Shown: positions 1 to 12,984, counted from the stretch's first letter. The stretch: DNA of 64,000 nucleotides from Glandiceps talaboti (GCF_964340395.1 NC_135552.1:7624494-7688493); one strand, 5' to 3'. Numbers and translations: made by a program. The notes: a model not told the origin generated them from the letters alone.

Positions 1-950
1 CTAGCCCAGGGAATATGTCGGGAAACAGTCGGTCACACCAGCACGACCTGGCTGTAGTACAAGCCAACACGATACAAATACTGCATATCATTAAAAGTTT
101 ATACATGACAAAATAAATTCAACACAACTCAGGATGAAAAAAAAAATTAACCGTAAACGAATCATTATCAAAACAATTTCACCCTTAAACTCACTCAATG
201 GAGTTATTCAGAACATGTTGTCTTTTGAGAGAAACTGTGTGGTGTAAATCATTGTCCTCACAAAGGCCTTCGAAAAAAACAGTTTGTATAAACTAAGCAA
301 AATCTGTATATTCAATTTGTGCGTATAGATTACACCATGTTTAGCTTGGCATATAGTACTCAGACACAGAGATCACATAGACAGACGAGAAATCTAATAA
401 GTGAATAACGAAGAGAAGTTTGCCATAGTTTGTTAAGGTTTATCGCAAACACTTTCCGTAGGAAATCAAACGAAAAGGTTGACAACGCAACCAATACGTA
501 TTAACAGTATAAGAAAGTTGATATGACCACCTCAAAGAAAAGGAACCCAAACCCAAACTTGTAACAGGGTGACGTTGTAAACTTATTTGGGCGGTTTTAT
601 TAAGATTTGAAGCTGGAATCCAGCTGTAAATAGGCCATTCCAGACTGCAAACAGGAAGATGATAATACAGCGCCCTCACTCAAATTGGGGTATCATCACC
701 TCAGTCCCTTTTCTAAAGAGCTTTTTCTCTTGGTATTCTGTAGAAGTGTAAATCGGGGATGTTTTTCATGTTGTTCAGACATTGAAGAAAGCAGTAGTGC
801 TCTATGATTAACCAAGTAACCTATACCATGTATACCCCAAGGTACACACAGACAGGAAGTGCCACCATGGCAAATTTTGGAAAGGCCTATTACCGGGGCC
901 GAAAATACCGTGGCCGAAAACGACAAATCGCTCTTCTGTTTGTATTACAG
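1..950. other. Non-coding stretch, nothing recognised
   Basis: I see no gene, RNA or named repeat here. Short open frames on the minus strand lack recognisable domains and splice-site context. A short GCGCCCTC string occurs near 670 without the rest of the module seen upstream of the zinc-finger genes. Confidence 0.4.
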
Positions 951-951
951 T

Positions 952-1416
952 GATCGATCTCCTACCAACTGTATTTCTTAGCCTGTCTCGCACTGTGCTA
1001 AAACTACCTACTAGCAGCAAGTTTCTCTATTGATCACAGTGTAATCTTTCACTCCCTGATTTTTAAGTGTAAACAAATTGTTCATATAACCAAGGCTGGC
1101 TTGTCACTCCACAGATAATATGACACACATACACCACTCACTTCACTCAGATGTTAAACAAATCGCTCCTACATTTGATGTTAAATTAGCAACAAGAACA
1201 CAATACAATATTGCAACATTGTTTGTTATGCCAGATTAGCTATCCCACAGTGTCCCTAACCTGTAGTCTCTACTTAAAACACCACTGGTGAAATGTACAC
1301 TAATTAAACATCAGGGAGGGAAAGATTACACTGTGATCAATAGAGAAACTTGCTACAAGTAGGTAGTTTCAGCACAGCTTCTGACAGCCTAAGAGATACA
1401 GTGGGTAGAAGATCGT
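952..1416. mobile_element. Fold-back element with ~107-bp inverted arms
   Basis: The left arm (about 952-1058) and right arm (about 1308-1416) are reverse complements over roughly 107 bp with a few mismatches. Both contain the stretch that reads TCTATTGATCACAGTGTAAT on the plus strand of the left arm. The ~250-bp spacer has no coding potential. This is the architecture of a non-autonomous fold-back or MITE-like DNA element; I cannot assign a superfamily. Confidence 0.6.
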
Positions 1417-1863
1417 TGTATCGCTCTACTGATGTAAAAATCACTACTGATTTAAAAATAGGATGAGAAATAGTCTTTCCATTTTACCAGATACTCAAGG
1501 TTATTATTTTGTAAGGCCCTTTTAGAATTTATACGTATACGATATCACAATATGGCGGTAGACAGACATTGCTACTAGTATCAGTATTGACGTCCAAGTG
1601 AATTTGTATCTTGGTGAGTCTCAGGTTGAGGATGTGGTTATGGCATTTCGTTTTTCGATAAGTAAAATGATTCATTATCTGAGTTTAAGTGATAATTTGT
1701 CTCATTAGATCATTCTCGCAAATCTGTGTTGTCATCCTAAAGACTCTCCTTTTGTTAACGTCGATGTATGTAGTAGGCCTATCACTGTTACTAAGTAAAT
1801 AGGGTGGTCGTAAGACAATTAGCATGGATAAGTTTGGGATATATCTTATTGCTAGCAATATAT

Positions 1864-2130
1864 TCAAGCTTGAAATTGACAGGTGAATTTTGTTCGCAGA
1901 TACGAAATGGGCCCCTGAAAGGTTGATGAAACTGTAACCGCTGGATGATATAAGTATGCAGCGTTGCCTACTTTGAACTGATGTTGACTATTTGCCTTCT
2001 TATCATAATGCGTTTTCATTTTTGCCCGGGTTTTCTTGATATTTTCATACGCTAATTTAATAGCTAGATAATAACGGCTTGCCATTTCTTGCAAGTGGAA
2101 ATCAATATGTCCTGATTTGCCTAAACGTGG
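1864..2130 (-). mobile_element. Ty3/gypsy retrotransposon relic (integrase C-terminus)
   Basis: On the minus strand a frame of about 85 codons reads ...ENIKKTRAKMKTHYDKKAN followed by FKVGNAAYLYHPAV. This matches the end of Ty3/gypsy integrase: an amphipathic helix with a YYDRKA-like motif, then the small VGD-x-V-W-L beta barrel, here degraded to VGNAAYLYHP. The frame runs a little upstream of the first in-frame start-like codon. No protease, reverse transcriptase, RNase H or LTRs are visible nearby, so this is an isolated, decayed fragment. Confidence 0.6.
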
Positions 2131-2862
2131 TAGGATTTCGGCAACAATTGGAAGTCAGTATGTGCTTACAGTACGGAGGTAACAGTGGTCTTTAATAGGT
2201 TTTGTTTACAGCCCGTTTCAAATTGACGTTCACCGGCTCTGTTTAATATACAGCCACACACGAACTAACAAGAAACTACAAATGATACTTAACACGTTTT
2301 AAGATAGCGCGATTGAATGAATACAGTATCTTATGACATTTAAATTTGTCTAAAGGAAACGAATTAAAGTGCCACCGTGCTGACATCAAATAAAGCATGG
2401 CTGGTTGTTTCATAACAATCCAACAGCTCTGTAAACACAGTACTGTAAACAGAGAAACTAACAGATTTTAACACAGTCACATAAATTACTACATTATGCA
2501 GACAAACTGGTCTTATCACACATTTCAACACAAAACATTTTCAGATAAGACTAAATAAAAAAATGTATGTTTCCAATAACTCGACATACCCTAGTTTAAG
2601 CCGTCGACTCTAAACATTTTTTAAACATTTAAAACAAATAATATAAGAAATTCTTTGTCTTCTTGACCTTCATGTATGTCTGATGTCTGTTTTCTTTCCC
2701 CAGTGATGTCAGTACAAAACATTTTGTTTGTTTTTGGTCGAAACAATATTTTTCGAAATAAAAACAATGAAAAAGATAAAATAAAATAAATTCCTGACCA
2801 TATTTTCTGAGGCCACACAAAATTACTGTTTTCCATGTTATTAAGAAGGACAATGCGCTTAC

Positions 2863-3360
2863 CTTTTGGGAAGCTGTAGCCGTAAACACGACAATCAGGA
2901 ACACCAACAGTCGGATCATGCCTCTCTCGATACCAAACTCTGAAATAGAGTTATATATACGAAATTTTACGAACGGTATGACACGCTCAGTTATTTTCCT
3001 GGTTACATTATGAAACATCTTGTTCCATGTAAACTTCAAAACAAGCATAGGACATTCTGGAAACTTAGAACTGAAAACAGTGCCTTCAAGTTATGTAGTA
3101 AAAATCTTATTTTTTGCCAAACTATCCCTTCGAAGCTAAACGTGTATGTTGAAAAGAGGATGAATTACTTTCCATTCAACTTCCAAAATATACTAAGTTT
3201 GAAAATTTCAAATACACTTGCAAATACTCGCTAGCAAAATAGACTTGCAATCGAAAACGAAAAAAAAGAAACCCACTCCTACCTGCTAAAATGAAGTATC
3301 AGCAACGCAGCTCTTCGATGTCAACTCGTAGCAAGTAACGTCGGAATGAAGTCCAGAGTG
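2863..3360 (-). CDS. 5' end of an unidentified secreted-protein gene (exons 1-2)
   Basis: Two exons can be built on the minus strand. Exon 1 (3283 to about 3360) is non-coding and ends at the donor CAG|GTAGGAG. About 25-30 bp upstream of its likely start is an AAATATAACAAGG, TATA-like string. Exon 2 (2863-2939) follows the acceptor CTCTATTTCAG and contains an ATG (2917-2919) opening 19 codons, MIRLLVFLIVVFTATASQK. It then ends in phase 0 at a strong donor, AAAG|GTAAGC. The peptide is a textbook signal sequence: a basic residue, a hydrophobic core and small residues before a cleavage site near TAS. The mature protein must lie in exons at lower coordinates, probably outside the window; I could not find them. 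The inference rests on splice signals and the leader only. Confidence 0.42.
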
Positions 3361-3415
3361 CCTAAAACACCTTGTTATATTTAGAATTTCATTGAATAGA
3401 CAGAACATTTGATTG

Positions 3416-6400
3416 ACAGATTATAGGGCTAACTATGTGTTTATTGCTTACGTTTGCAACAAAAAAGTGTCAACCAATAGTCTATTGTACGGAAGCGGTT
3501 TAACAAAAGATTTGCGGTGAATCATATTTCGACAGCCCTTTTCACACAAATAATTCACACATTTCTTGTAAATATGGTGGTGTATACTTTATTGTTTCGA
3601 CATGTGTTTTCTAGTTCTCAATTAATACAATTCGGCTGCTTTTAACCACTAAGGCATTATATATTGAAACAAAGACGTGGGTTTTTAGATCGTGATGTTA
3701 AAATACTAGCATTATACGACTCTATTCACATGGCAAAGTTCGGTATATGGATTGAAATGCCAGTCGGTTCAGAAAGAATTGTAGCCATGACAACATACTT
3801 TTTTCACCAAAAGTGCAGGCAGCGTAAACTGTCGATTACAGCAACAACTAAGCATAACTTGCACCCGTGGGGGTGGGGGTGGTACCCAGTAGTTTCGTAG
3901 GGGAGTGCAACCCTGTTGCTAATCCCCAGACCCTATTAAACCAAATGAATTTAAAATTGCATCCCCATTTTTACCTCATCCTATAATATATCCTAATCTT
4001 AGTAAAGTAAATTACCCATAATGCTATGTACTTGTAGAAATGAACTATGGTGCTTTGGTAAAAAGCGTAGATGTTTATCAAACGAATGAAAAATAATAAA
4101 ATATGAATATCTTTTATATAATTAACATCACTGTACACTACATATACATAGGCGACAAGGACATTAGTCAGATAATCCCATTTTACATTAATCTCTCCAA
4201 ATCTATGTTCGACCAACATTGCATACTCAGTAGAACGGGAAGTCCCTCTGATCGACGTCATTTACCTTTAACCCCCCACCCTTCCGAACACATATACAAT
4301 CGTCCTTATTGCATGGCGTCAGAACTCATGTCACTAAATTTATGAAATCTGTATTACTTTAAATCACTGCTTTAATATTTCAAACAATTCATTTGTTATT
4401 CTGTGGTCAGGGGTTTTAGAATATGAATGTTTCTAGTTACAGAAAGGAAACACAATGGCTTGGTTTATGCTGCGACGTCAATCAATGCTATCGAATCAGC
4501 ATATTTTTCGATTGTTGGGAGATACTTGAATGAACTGATTTAATGATTAGATAAAAAGTCTGTTTTGTCGTACAATGATACAATTGGATGGATGTTCCGT
4601 TTCAATTTCGTAGATTTTGTAAAATCTGGCATCTTTTGCTTGAACAAACCAAGTAGAAATCGTGTATGGATAGGTCATTTAGAGGACATGCTGTTATTAG
4701 ACAGAATTGAAAATTGGTTCATTTACATATTATACGTGTACTATTAACATGTGATTATCAGTATCAGGACAGATTATAGGGCTAACTGTGTGTTTTTTTG
4801 CTTACGTTTGAAACAAAAAGGTGACAACCAACAGTCTATTATACGGAAGCGGTTTAACAAAAGATTTGCGGTGAATCATATTTCGACAGCTCTATTCACA
4901 AAAAAAATCACACATTTCTTGTAAATATGGTGGTGTATACTTTATTGTTTCGACATATGTTTTCTAGTTCTCAATTAATACAATTCGTCTGCTTTTAACC
5001 ACTAATGCATTATATATTGAAACAAAGACGTGGGTTTTTAGATTGTGATGGTAAAATACTAGCATTATATGATTCTATTCACATGGAACGAGTTCGGTAT
5101 ATGGATTGAAATGCCAGTCGGTTCAGAAAGAATTGTAGCCATGACAACATACTTTTTCACCAAAAGTGAAGGCAGCGTAAACTGTCGATTACAGCAACAA
5201 CTAAGCATAACTAGCACCCGTGGGGTGGGGTGGTACCCAGTAGTTTCGTAGGGGTGTGCAACCTTGTTGCTAAACCCCAGACCCTATAAAACCAATTGAG
5301 TTTAAAATTACATCCCCAATTTTTACATCATCCTATAATATATCTTAATCTTAGTAAAGTAAATTACCCATAATGCTATGTACTTGTAGAAATGAACTAT
5401 GGTGCTTTGGTAGAAAGCGTAGATGTTTGTCAAACGAGTGAAAACAAATGAAATATGAATATCTTTTATATAATTATCATAACCACACTACACTACATAT
5501 ACATAGGCGACAAAGACATTAGTCAGATTATCCCATTTTACACTAATCTCTCCAAATCTTCGCCCCTATGTTCGACCAACATTGTGTACTCAGTAGAACG
5601 GGAAGTCCCTCTGACGTCATTTACATTTGACCCCCACCCCCCCCCCCCCATTCTTCCGAACACATACACAATCGTCCTTATTGCATGGCGTCATAACTCA
5701 TGTCACTAAATTTATGAAATCTGTATTAGTTTAAATCACTGCTTTAATATTTCAAACAATTCATTTGTTAGTCTGTGGTCAGGGGTTTTAGAATATGTAT
5801 GTTTCTAGTTACAGAAAGGAAACACAATGGCTTGGTTTATGCTGCGACGTCAATCAATGCTATCGAATCAGAATATTTTTCGATTGTTGGGAGATACTTG
5901 AATGAACTGATTTAATGATTAGATAAAAAGTCTGTTTTGTCGTACAATGATACAATTGGATGGATGTTCCGTTTCAATTTCGTAGATTTTGTAAAATCTG
6001 GCATCTTTTGCTTCAACAAACCAAGTAGAAATCTCGTATGGATAGGTCATTTAGAGGACATGCTGTCATTAGACAGAATTGAAAATTGGTTCATTTGCAT
6101 ATTATACGTGTACTATTAACATGTGATTATCAGTATGACAACAGATGATAGGGCTAACTATGTGTTTATTGCTTACGTTTGAAACAAAAAAGTGTCAACC
6201 AATAGTCTATTATACGGGAGCGGTTTAATAAAATATTTGCGGTGAATCATATTTCGACAGACCTATTCACACAAAAAAATCACACACTTCTTGTAAATAT
6301 GGTGGTGTATACTTTATTGTTTCGACATGTGTTTTCTAGTTCTCAATTAATACAATTCGGCTGCTTTTACTAAAATGCAACCACTAAGGCATTATATATT

Positions 6401-9400
6401 GAAACAAAGACGTGGGTTTTTAGATCGTGATGTTAAAATACTAGCATTATACGACTCTATTCACATGGAACAGTTCGGTATATGGATTGAAATGCCAGTC
6501 GGTTCAGAAAGAATTGTAGCCATGACAACATACTTTTTTCACCAAAAGTGAAGGCAGCGTAAACTGTCGATTACAGCAACAACTAAGCATAACTAGCACC
6601 CGTGGGGGTGGGGGTGATACCCAGTAGTTTCGTAGGGGTGTGCAACCTTGTTGCTAAACCCCAGACCCTATAAAACAATTGGGTTTAAAATTACATCCCC
6701 AATTTTTACACCATCCTATAATATATCTTAATCTTAGTAAAGTAAATTACCCATAATGCTATGTACTTGTAGAAATGAACTATGGTGCTTTGGTAGAAAG
6801 CGTAGATGTTTGTCAAACGAGTGAAAACAATGAAATATGAATATCTTTTATATAATCATCATAACCACAATACACTACATATACATAGGCGACAAAGACA
6901 TTAGTCAGATTATCCCATTTTACACTAATCTCTCCAAATCTTCGCCCCAATGACTAACATTGTATACTCAGTAGAACGGGAAGTCCCTCTGACGTAATTT
7001 ACATTTGAACCCCCCCCCCCATTCTTCCGAACACATACACAATCGTCCTTATTGTATGGCGTCAGAACTCATGTCACTAAATATATGAAACCTGTATTAG
7101 TTTAAATCACTGCTTTAATATTTCAAACAATTCATTTGTTAGTCAGTGGTCATGGGTTTTAGAATATGTATGTTTCTAGTTACAGAAAGGAAACACAATG
7201 GCTTGGTTTATGCTGCGACGTCAATCAATGCTATCGAATCAGAATATTTTTCGATTGTTGGGAGATACTTGAATGAACTGATTTAATGATTAGGTAAAAA
7301 GTCTGTTTAGTCCTACAATGATACAATTGGATGGGTGTTCCATTTCAATTTCATAGATTTTGTAAAATCTGGCATCTTTTGCTTCAACAAACCAAGTAGA
7401 AATCGTGTATGGATAGGTCATTTAGAGGACATGCTGTCATTAGACAGAATTGAAGATTGGTTCATTTGCATATTATACGTGTACTATTAACAGTATGACG
7501 ACAGATTATAGGGCTAACTATGTGTTTATTGCTTACGTTTGAAACAAAAAAGTGTCAACCAATAGTCTATTATACGGGAGCGGTTTAATAAAATATTTGC
7601 GGTGAATCATATTTCGACAGACCTATTCACACAAAAAAATCACACACTTCTTGTAAATATGGTGGTGTATACTTTATTGTTTCGACATGTGTTTTCTAGT
7701 TCTCAATTAATACAATTCGGCTGCTTTTAACCACTAAGGCATTATATATTGAAACAAAGACGTGGGTTTTTAGATCGTGATGTTAAAATACTAGCATTAT
7801 ACGACTCTATTCACATGGAACAGTTCGGTATATGGATTGAAATGCCAGTCGGTTCAGAAAGAATTGTAGCCATGACAACATACTTTTTTCACCAAAAGTG
7901 AAGGCAGCGTAAACTGTCGATTACAGCAACAACTAAGCATAACTAGCACCCGTGGGGGTGGGGGTGATACCCAGTAGTTTCGTAGGGGTGTGCAACCTTG
8001 TTGCTAAACCCCAGACCCTATAAAACAATTGGGTTTAAAATTACATCCCCAATTTTTACATCATCCTATAATATATCTTAATCTTAGTAAAGTAAATTAC
8101 CCATAATGCTATGTACTTGTAGAAATGAACTATGGTGCTTTGGTAGAAAGCGTAGATGTTTGTCAAACGAGTGAAAACTAATGAAATATGAATATCTTTT
8201 ATATAATCATCACAACCACACTACACTACATATACATAGGCGACAAAGACATTAGTCAGATTATCCCATTTTACACTAATCTCTCCAAATCTTCGCCCCT
8301 ATGTTCGACCAACATTGTATACTCAGTAGAACGGGAAGTCCCTCGATCTGACGTCATTTACATTTGACCCCCCCCCCCCCCATTCTTCCGAACACATACA
8401 CAATCGTCCTTATTGCATGGCGTCATAACTCATGTCACTAAATTTATGAAATCTGTATTACTTTAAATCACTGCTTTAATATTTCAAACAATTCATTTGT
8501 TAGTCTGTGGTCAGGGGTTTTAGAATATGTATGTTTCTAGTTACAGAAAGGAAACACAATGGCTTGGTTTATGCTGCGACGTCAATCGATGCTATCGAAT
8601 CAGAATATTTTTCGATTGTTGGGAGATACTTGAATGAACTGATTTAATGATTAGATAAAAAGTCTGTTTTGTCGTACAATGATACAATTGGATGGATGTT
8701 CCATTTCAATTTCGTAGATTTTGTAAAATCTGGCATCTTTTGCTTCAACAAACCAAGTAGAAATCGCGTATGGATAGGTCATTTAGAGGACATGCTGTCA
8801 TTAGGCAGAATTGAAAAATGGTTCATTTACATATTATACGTGTACTATTAACATGTGATTATCAGTATCAGGACAGATTATAGGGCTAACTATGTGTTTA
8901 TTGCTTACGTTTGCAACAAAAAAGTGTCAACCAATAGTCTATTATACGGGAGCGGTTTAACAAAATATTTGCGGTGAATCACGACAGCCCTATTTCACAA
9001 AAGATTTCACACATTTCTTGTAAATATGGTGATGTATACTTTATTGTTTCGACATGTGTTTTCTAGTTCTCAATTAATACAATTCGGCTGCTTTTAACCA
9101 CTAAGGCATTATATATTGAAACAAAGACGTGGGTTTTTAGATCGTGATGTTAAAATACTAGCATTATACGATTCTATTCACATGGAACGAGTTTGGTATA
9201 TGGATTGAAATGCCAGTCGGTTCAGAAAGAATTGTAGCCATGACAACAAACTTTTTCACCAAAAGTGCAGGCAGCGTAAACTGTCGATTACAGCAACAAC
9301 TAAGCATAACTAGCACCCGTGGGGGTGGGGGTGGGGTGGTACCCAGTAGTTTCGTAGGGGTTTGCAACCTTGTTGCTAAACCCCAGACCCTATAAAACCA

Positions 9401-10230
9401 ATTGAGTTTAAAATTACACCCCCAATGTTTACCTCATCCTATAATGTATCCTAATCTTGCTTAGTAGAGTAAATTACCCATAATGCTATGTACTTGTAGA
9501 AATGAACTATGGTGCTTTGGTAGAAAGCGTAGATGTTTGTCAAACGAATGAAAAATAATGAAAAACGAATATCTTTTATATAATTATCATCACCACACTG
9601 CACTTCATACACATAGGCGACAAGGACGTTATCAGATAATCCCATTTTACACTAATCTCTCCAAATCTTCGCCCCTATGTTCGACCAACATTGCATACTC
9701 AGTAGAACGGGAGTCCATCTGACGTCATTTACATTTGAACCCCCCACCCTTCCGAACACATATACAATCGTCCTTATTGTATGGCGTCAAAACTCATGTC
9801 ACTAAATTTATGAAATCTGTATTGCTATAAACCACTGCTTTAATATTTCAAACAATTCATTTGTTAGTTTGTGGTCAGGGTTTTTAGATTATGTATGTTT
9901 CTAGTATTATATAGAAAGGAAACACAATCGCTTGGTTTATGCTTCGATGACTTTTCGTCAATCGATGCTACCGAATCAGAATATTTTTCGAGATACTTGA
10001 ATGAACTGATTTAATGGTTAGGTAAAAAGTCTGTTTTGTCGTACAGTGATACAATTGGATGGATGTTCCATTTCAATTTCGTAGATTTTGTAAAATCTGG
10101 CATCTTTTGCTTCAGCAAACCAAGTAGAAATCGCGTATGGATAGGTCATTTAGAGGACATGCTGTCATTAGACAGAATTGAAAAATGGTTCATTTGCATA
10201 TTATACGTGTACTATTAACATATGATTATC
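3416..10230. repeat. Tandem array, five copies of a ~1.36-kb unit
   Basis: The string beginning ACAGATTATAGGGCTAAC (or a close variant) recurs at about 3416, 4770, 6141, 7500 and 8873, giving periods of 1354, 1371, 1359 and 1373 bp. Copies 3 and 4 (6141-7499, 7500-8872) are almost identical, so at least one duplication or conversion event is recent. Each unit carries a C-rich tract of variable length, a full CRE-like TGACGTCA in most copies, and a 60-codon open frame that begins with TTG rather than ATG and is broken in copy 3. I see no protein domain and no transposon ends. Confidence 0.85.
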
Positions 10231-10920
10231 ACTATTCACGTCACTGTATATTAGCATATCACTGAAGTCTCCAAACGGTTACCATGCAATCACTGGTGGT
10301 TTGCTATGGAAACAGAGATTGAATATCTCCATGTGTGCCGAAAAGAATGGTGACAGAAAAGGTTTTCGCATGATATCGGAACTTCGTGTCCTTCAAATAA
10401 AGACAATCTGTATTGCTTTAAATGACTATCTTAATAGTTCAAACAATTCATTTGTGTTTCTGTGTTTATGGAATACAAATTTAGTATGTTTCTAGTAGAG
10501 GAAGGAATTGGTTTACGATGCGATGACTTTTTTTTACGATAAATGCTACTGAGTCCCGGACATTGTTTGTTCGAATTCGTTGCGAGACCCTTGAGTGAAC
10601 TAGAGCTATGATTTATAGAGAGATGAAAAGCGTGTTTTGTCGTGAAGTGTTACATCTTAGTTGGTGTTCTGTTTGAATTTCGTAGATTTTGAACCATCTG
10701 ATATATTTTGCTTCAACAAACCAAGTAGAAATCTCATATGGATAAGTCAATTAGGGAACACGGTGTCATTAGACCGAATTGAACGTTGTTTTGCATATTA
10801 TACCTATCACTTGTCCTCTTACCATGCGATTATGACGTTGCTATCTTGCAATCAGGGTTGCTGTGGAAACAGAAATTGAATACATCCATATGCGCCAAAC
10901 AAGATGGTGACTGAAAAGGT
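10231..10920. repeat. Diverged sixth copy of the 1.36-kb unit
   Basis: This stretch aligns discontinuously with the second half of the tandem unit: the TTCAAACAATTCATTTGT, TAGATTTTG and CAACAAACCAAGTAGAAAT segments recur with substitutions. It also holds an internal pair of similar segments, near 10275-10365 and 10817-10920. Each has ACCATGC(A/G)AT, then an X-box-like string, then a shared run ending GGTGAC(A/T)GAAAAGGTT. Confidence 0.6.
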
Positions 10921-11122
10921 TGCTAACGAAAACAATGTATTGGCATAAAAGACGGGGACCTATAACCTCTTTGGAATGCTATCGATGATCGAATGAGTGC
11001 CATGTATTAAAGCTTGCATGCCAGGCCTACAAGACTATGTGTTGTGTGAAAAAATACCTACCCATTAGTCCATACTACTCAAAGTAGTAAATTCAAGTAT
11101 AATATGGTGCTCAGATTATGTT

Positions 11123-11137
11123 GTTGCCATGGTAACC
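11123..11137. promoter_or_regulatory. RFX X-box (palindromic)
   Basis: GTTGCCATGGTAACC is a near-perfect palindromic X-box, the target of RFX transcription factors found in promoters of ciliary genes. Two weaker relatives lie upstream (10298-10313 and 10857-10870). I find no recognisable gene directly next to it. Confidence 0.5.
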
Positions 11138-11349
11138 AAAATATAAGCGTGTTAAACTCTGCTTGTATGAGATTATGTTTTCACTCTTCAGCTATATACA
11201 TGAGGTATATGTATGTGTTCTAACTTCTATCAACTGCCCTCCAATTTTACAGGGGTTCTAAAGCAAAACTCTAAGAATTATGTATGGCGCGGTATTAGTG
11301 ACATAATTATGGATAACTTATTTGGCTCACATCAACAACTTATTTGATA

Positions 11350-11410
11350 GTCGAGAGGGTTCTGTGCCAATAAACGAGAGGCGTAGCCCCCGAGTTTTTG
11401 GCACATAACC
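11350..11410. repeat. Short palindromic element
   Basis: TGTGCCAATAAACGAG... and ...CGAGTTTTTGGCACATA form imperfect inverted arms around a GCGTAGCCCC core. It looks like a small dispersed hairpin repeat. No gene is present from 10921 to 11739; the rest of that interval shows nothing I can name. Confidence 0.4.
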
Positions 11411-11739
11411 TTGCCGAACGAGTTGTCTATCGTTATACTAGGCGTGATTGGCTCAAACGGATCTTTTTCAAACTTTTGTGTAATTTGTTGCATGCAAATT
11501 GAGTGCTGAGCGTAATATAGGTCACATCCCTAAGAAAGAGTGGGTTATGGCTCCATAAAACCAACCGAAATCAAGGCCTCTGATTGGCCAAGTCGGTCTA
11601 GCCGTAGTATTACAACGGTTTGCCAAATAGTATGAACACTTTACATTAGAACACGATTAGAAGATTGGATCTGAGATCCGTATCAATGCTGAGACCAGTC
11701 ATCCCCACTGAGTGGCACAATAGCAGCACACACACAGTT

Positions 11740-11913
11740 AGTCTCGCTGCCAGACTCGTGACTATCGTCCCTTAGCTTTGTAAGGCCGCGGCACACGAAG
11801 CCGCGAGAAGTGGGGGACTTTAGTCACGACTAGTCCCTCCGTTCTCGCGGCTAAGCCGCTCGGCACACATACAAAGATTTGGGGACGATAGTCATGAGTC
11901 TGGCAGCGAGACT
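11740..11913. mobile_element. Compact fold-back element, ~174 bp
   Basis: The ends are inverted: AGTCTCGCTGCCAGACTC on the left, and GAGTCTGGCAGCGAGACT on the right. Arms extend about 35 bp each (through GACTATCGTCCC / GGGGACGATAGTC) and are flanked by TTA/TAA. A second, nested inverted repeat (CCGCGAGAA / TTCTCGCGG) sits in the middle, so the whole element could fold into one long hairpin. It resembles a MITE and has no coding capacity. Confidence 0.65.
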
Positions 11914-12700
11914 AATCAATCACCTGCAAGCTATAAACCGAATTTTTCAGGCGTAGCAGCTGCAGTAACCATGGCGGCATTGTCAGTCAGAGAACATGCA
12001 ACACTACCAAAATCAAATGAGTGAAAACGAGCGACCATTTGCAAAACCTGATTTTTTTTTCAAGTGCGTCACCTCGGAAATCGAACATGTCTACTTGATT
12101 CTTCTTTGGAGCAGGCTAAAGTCTTTATTAATCATCAAAGTTGATACACTTTATGTACCAGTCCAGCGGATAATCAAGTGCACAACGTATACTTAAAGTT
12201 ATAACGCCACTGCAAAATTCGATTTTCACAACGGACTTGAAAGAACAAAAGAATGCAACAACGTTAGCACAAAAACTTACCCGTATGGCAATAAGTAAGT
12301 TAAAATTGATTTAGAAAAAAAAAACACAACACCAGCTTTTCACATCATTACTTTATTCTCAGACTACTAAGCCAAGAGCTTTATTACATGGCAACTTCTA
12401 GGGAAAAGATATAAGCAAAAATGAAACAAAAATGAAACATTAAACTAAAAACAATTATTTGTAAAAAATAAAAAAAAATTAAAAATATATTGCCAATTCC
12501 AAACCCATTTGTTTAAATCTTGATTTGGGGCTAGTGGGTTGGGAGGGTGTGGGAGATGTCCCCCACCCACAGTAAGCACCTTTTTGAGAAAATAAGGACA
12601 TATATAAGTAAAATATTTTATGGTCTCCCTTTCAGAGCATCAACATTTTTACCCCCCCCCCCCTGGAAATTCTGACCGTAGCCTAAGAACACTTTCTAAT
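11914..12700. other. Non-coding stretch upstream of ZF-A
   Basis: AT-rich sequence with A-runs and a C-run near 12651-12662. A well-placed ATG near 11970 (AACCATGGCGG) opens only 17 codons before a stop. No domain, RNA or mobile element is recognised. Confidence 0.35.
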
Positions 12701-12784
12701 TTTCTAATAAGCGAAATGAGTCAGCTCTGTGGAAATATGCAGAGTGGAAAGACATTGGTGGAAAGATGCACAGCGAGTTTCGAA

Positions 12785-12984
12785 AGCGCCCTCAACATTT
12801 TGAAGCAAATTGGTTCAAAGGTCAAAGTAATATTATATTATGAGACAACCCCAGTGAGTGAGTGTTGCATACAGCTGCACTGAGAGATTGAAAGGAGACG
12901 ACACGACAGAGGATGTTAATCTCCCTTGAATATTTAATTTCCAGCAATGCAAAATCGAATTTTTTGTAATGTGAGTATCGACGG
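12785..12984 (+). promoter_or_regulatory. ZF-A promoter / 5' non-coding exon module
   Basis: AGCGCCCTCAAC (12785-12796) is followed by the DR1-like GGTTCA-A-AGGTCA (12812-12824). Further on is ATCGACG|GTAGGT, with the donor GT at 12984-12985. The same order of box, AGGTCA repeat and ATC(G)A-A-G|GTAGGT donor occurs ahead of each of the other three zinc-finger genes. I infer a shared promoter and first untranslated exon. Here ~150 bp more separate the repeat from the donor than in the other copies. Confidence 0.5.

Noticed and set aside
4565-4747. 60-codon frame repeated in four of five copies of the 1.36-kb unit
   Set aside because: It starts with TTG, not ATG, is broken in copy 3 by a TAG, and shows no domain; conservation is explained by the tandem duplication.
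11970-12196. ATGGCGG start upstream of ZF-A and the 66-codon frame after it
   Set aside because: The first frame is 17 codons, the second has no recognisable domain, and no donor links them to the fingers.
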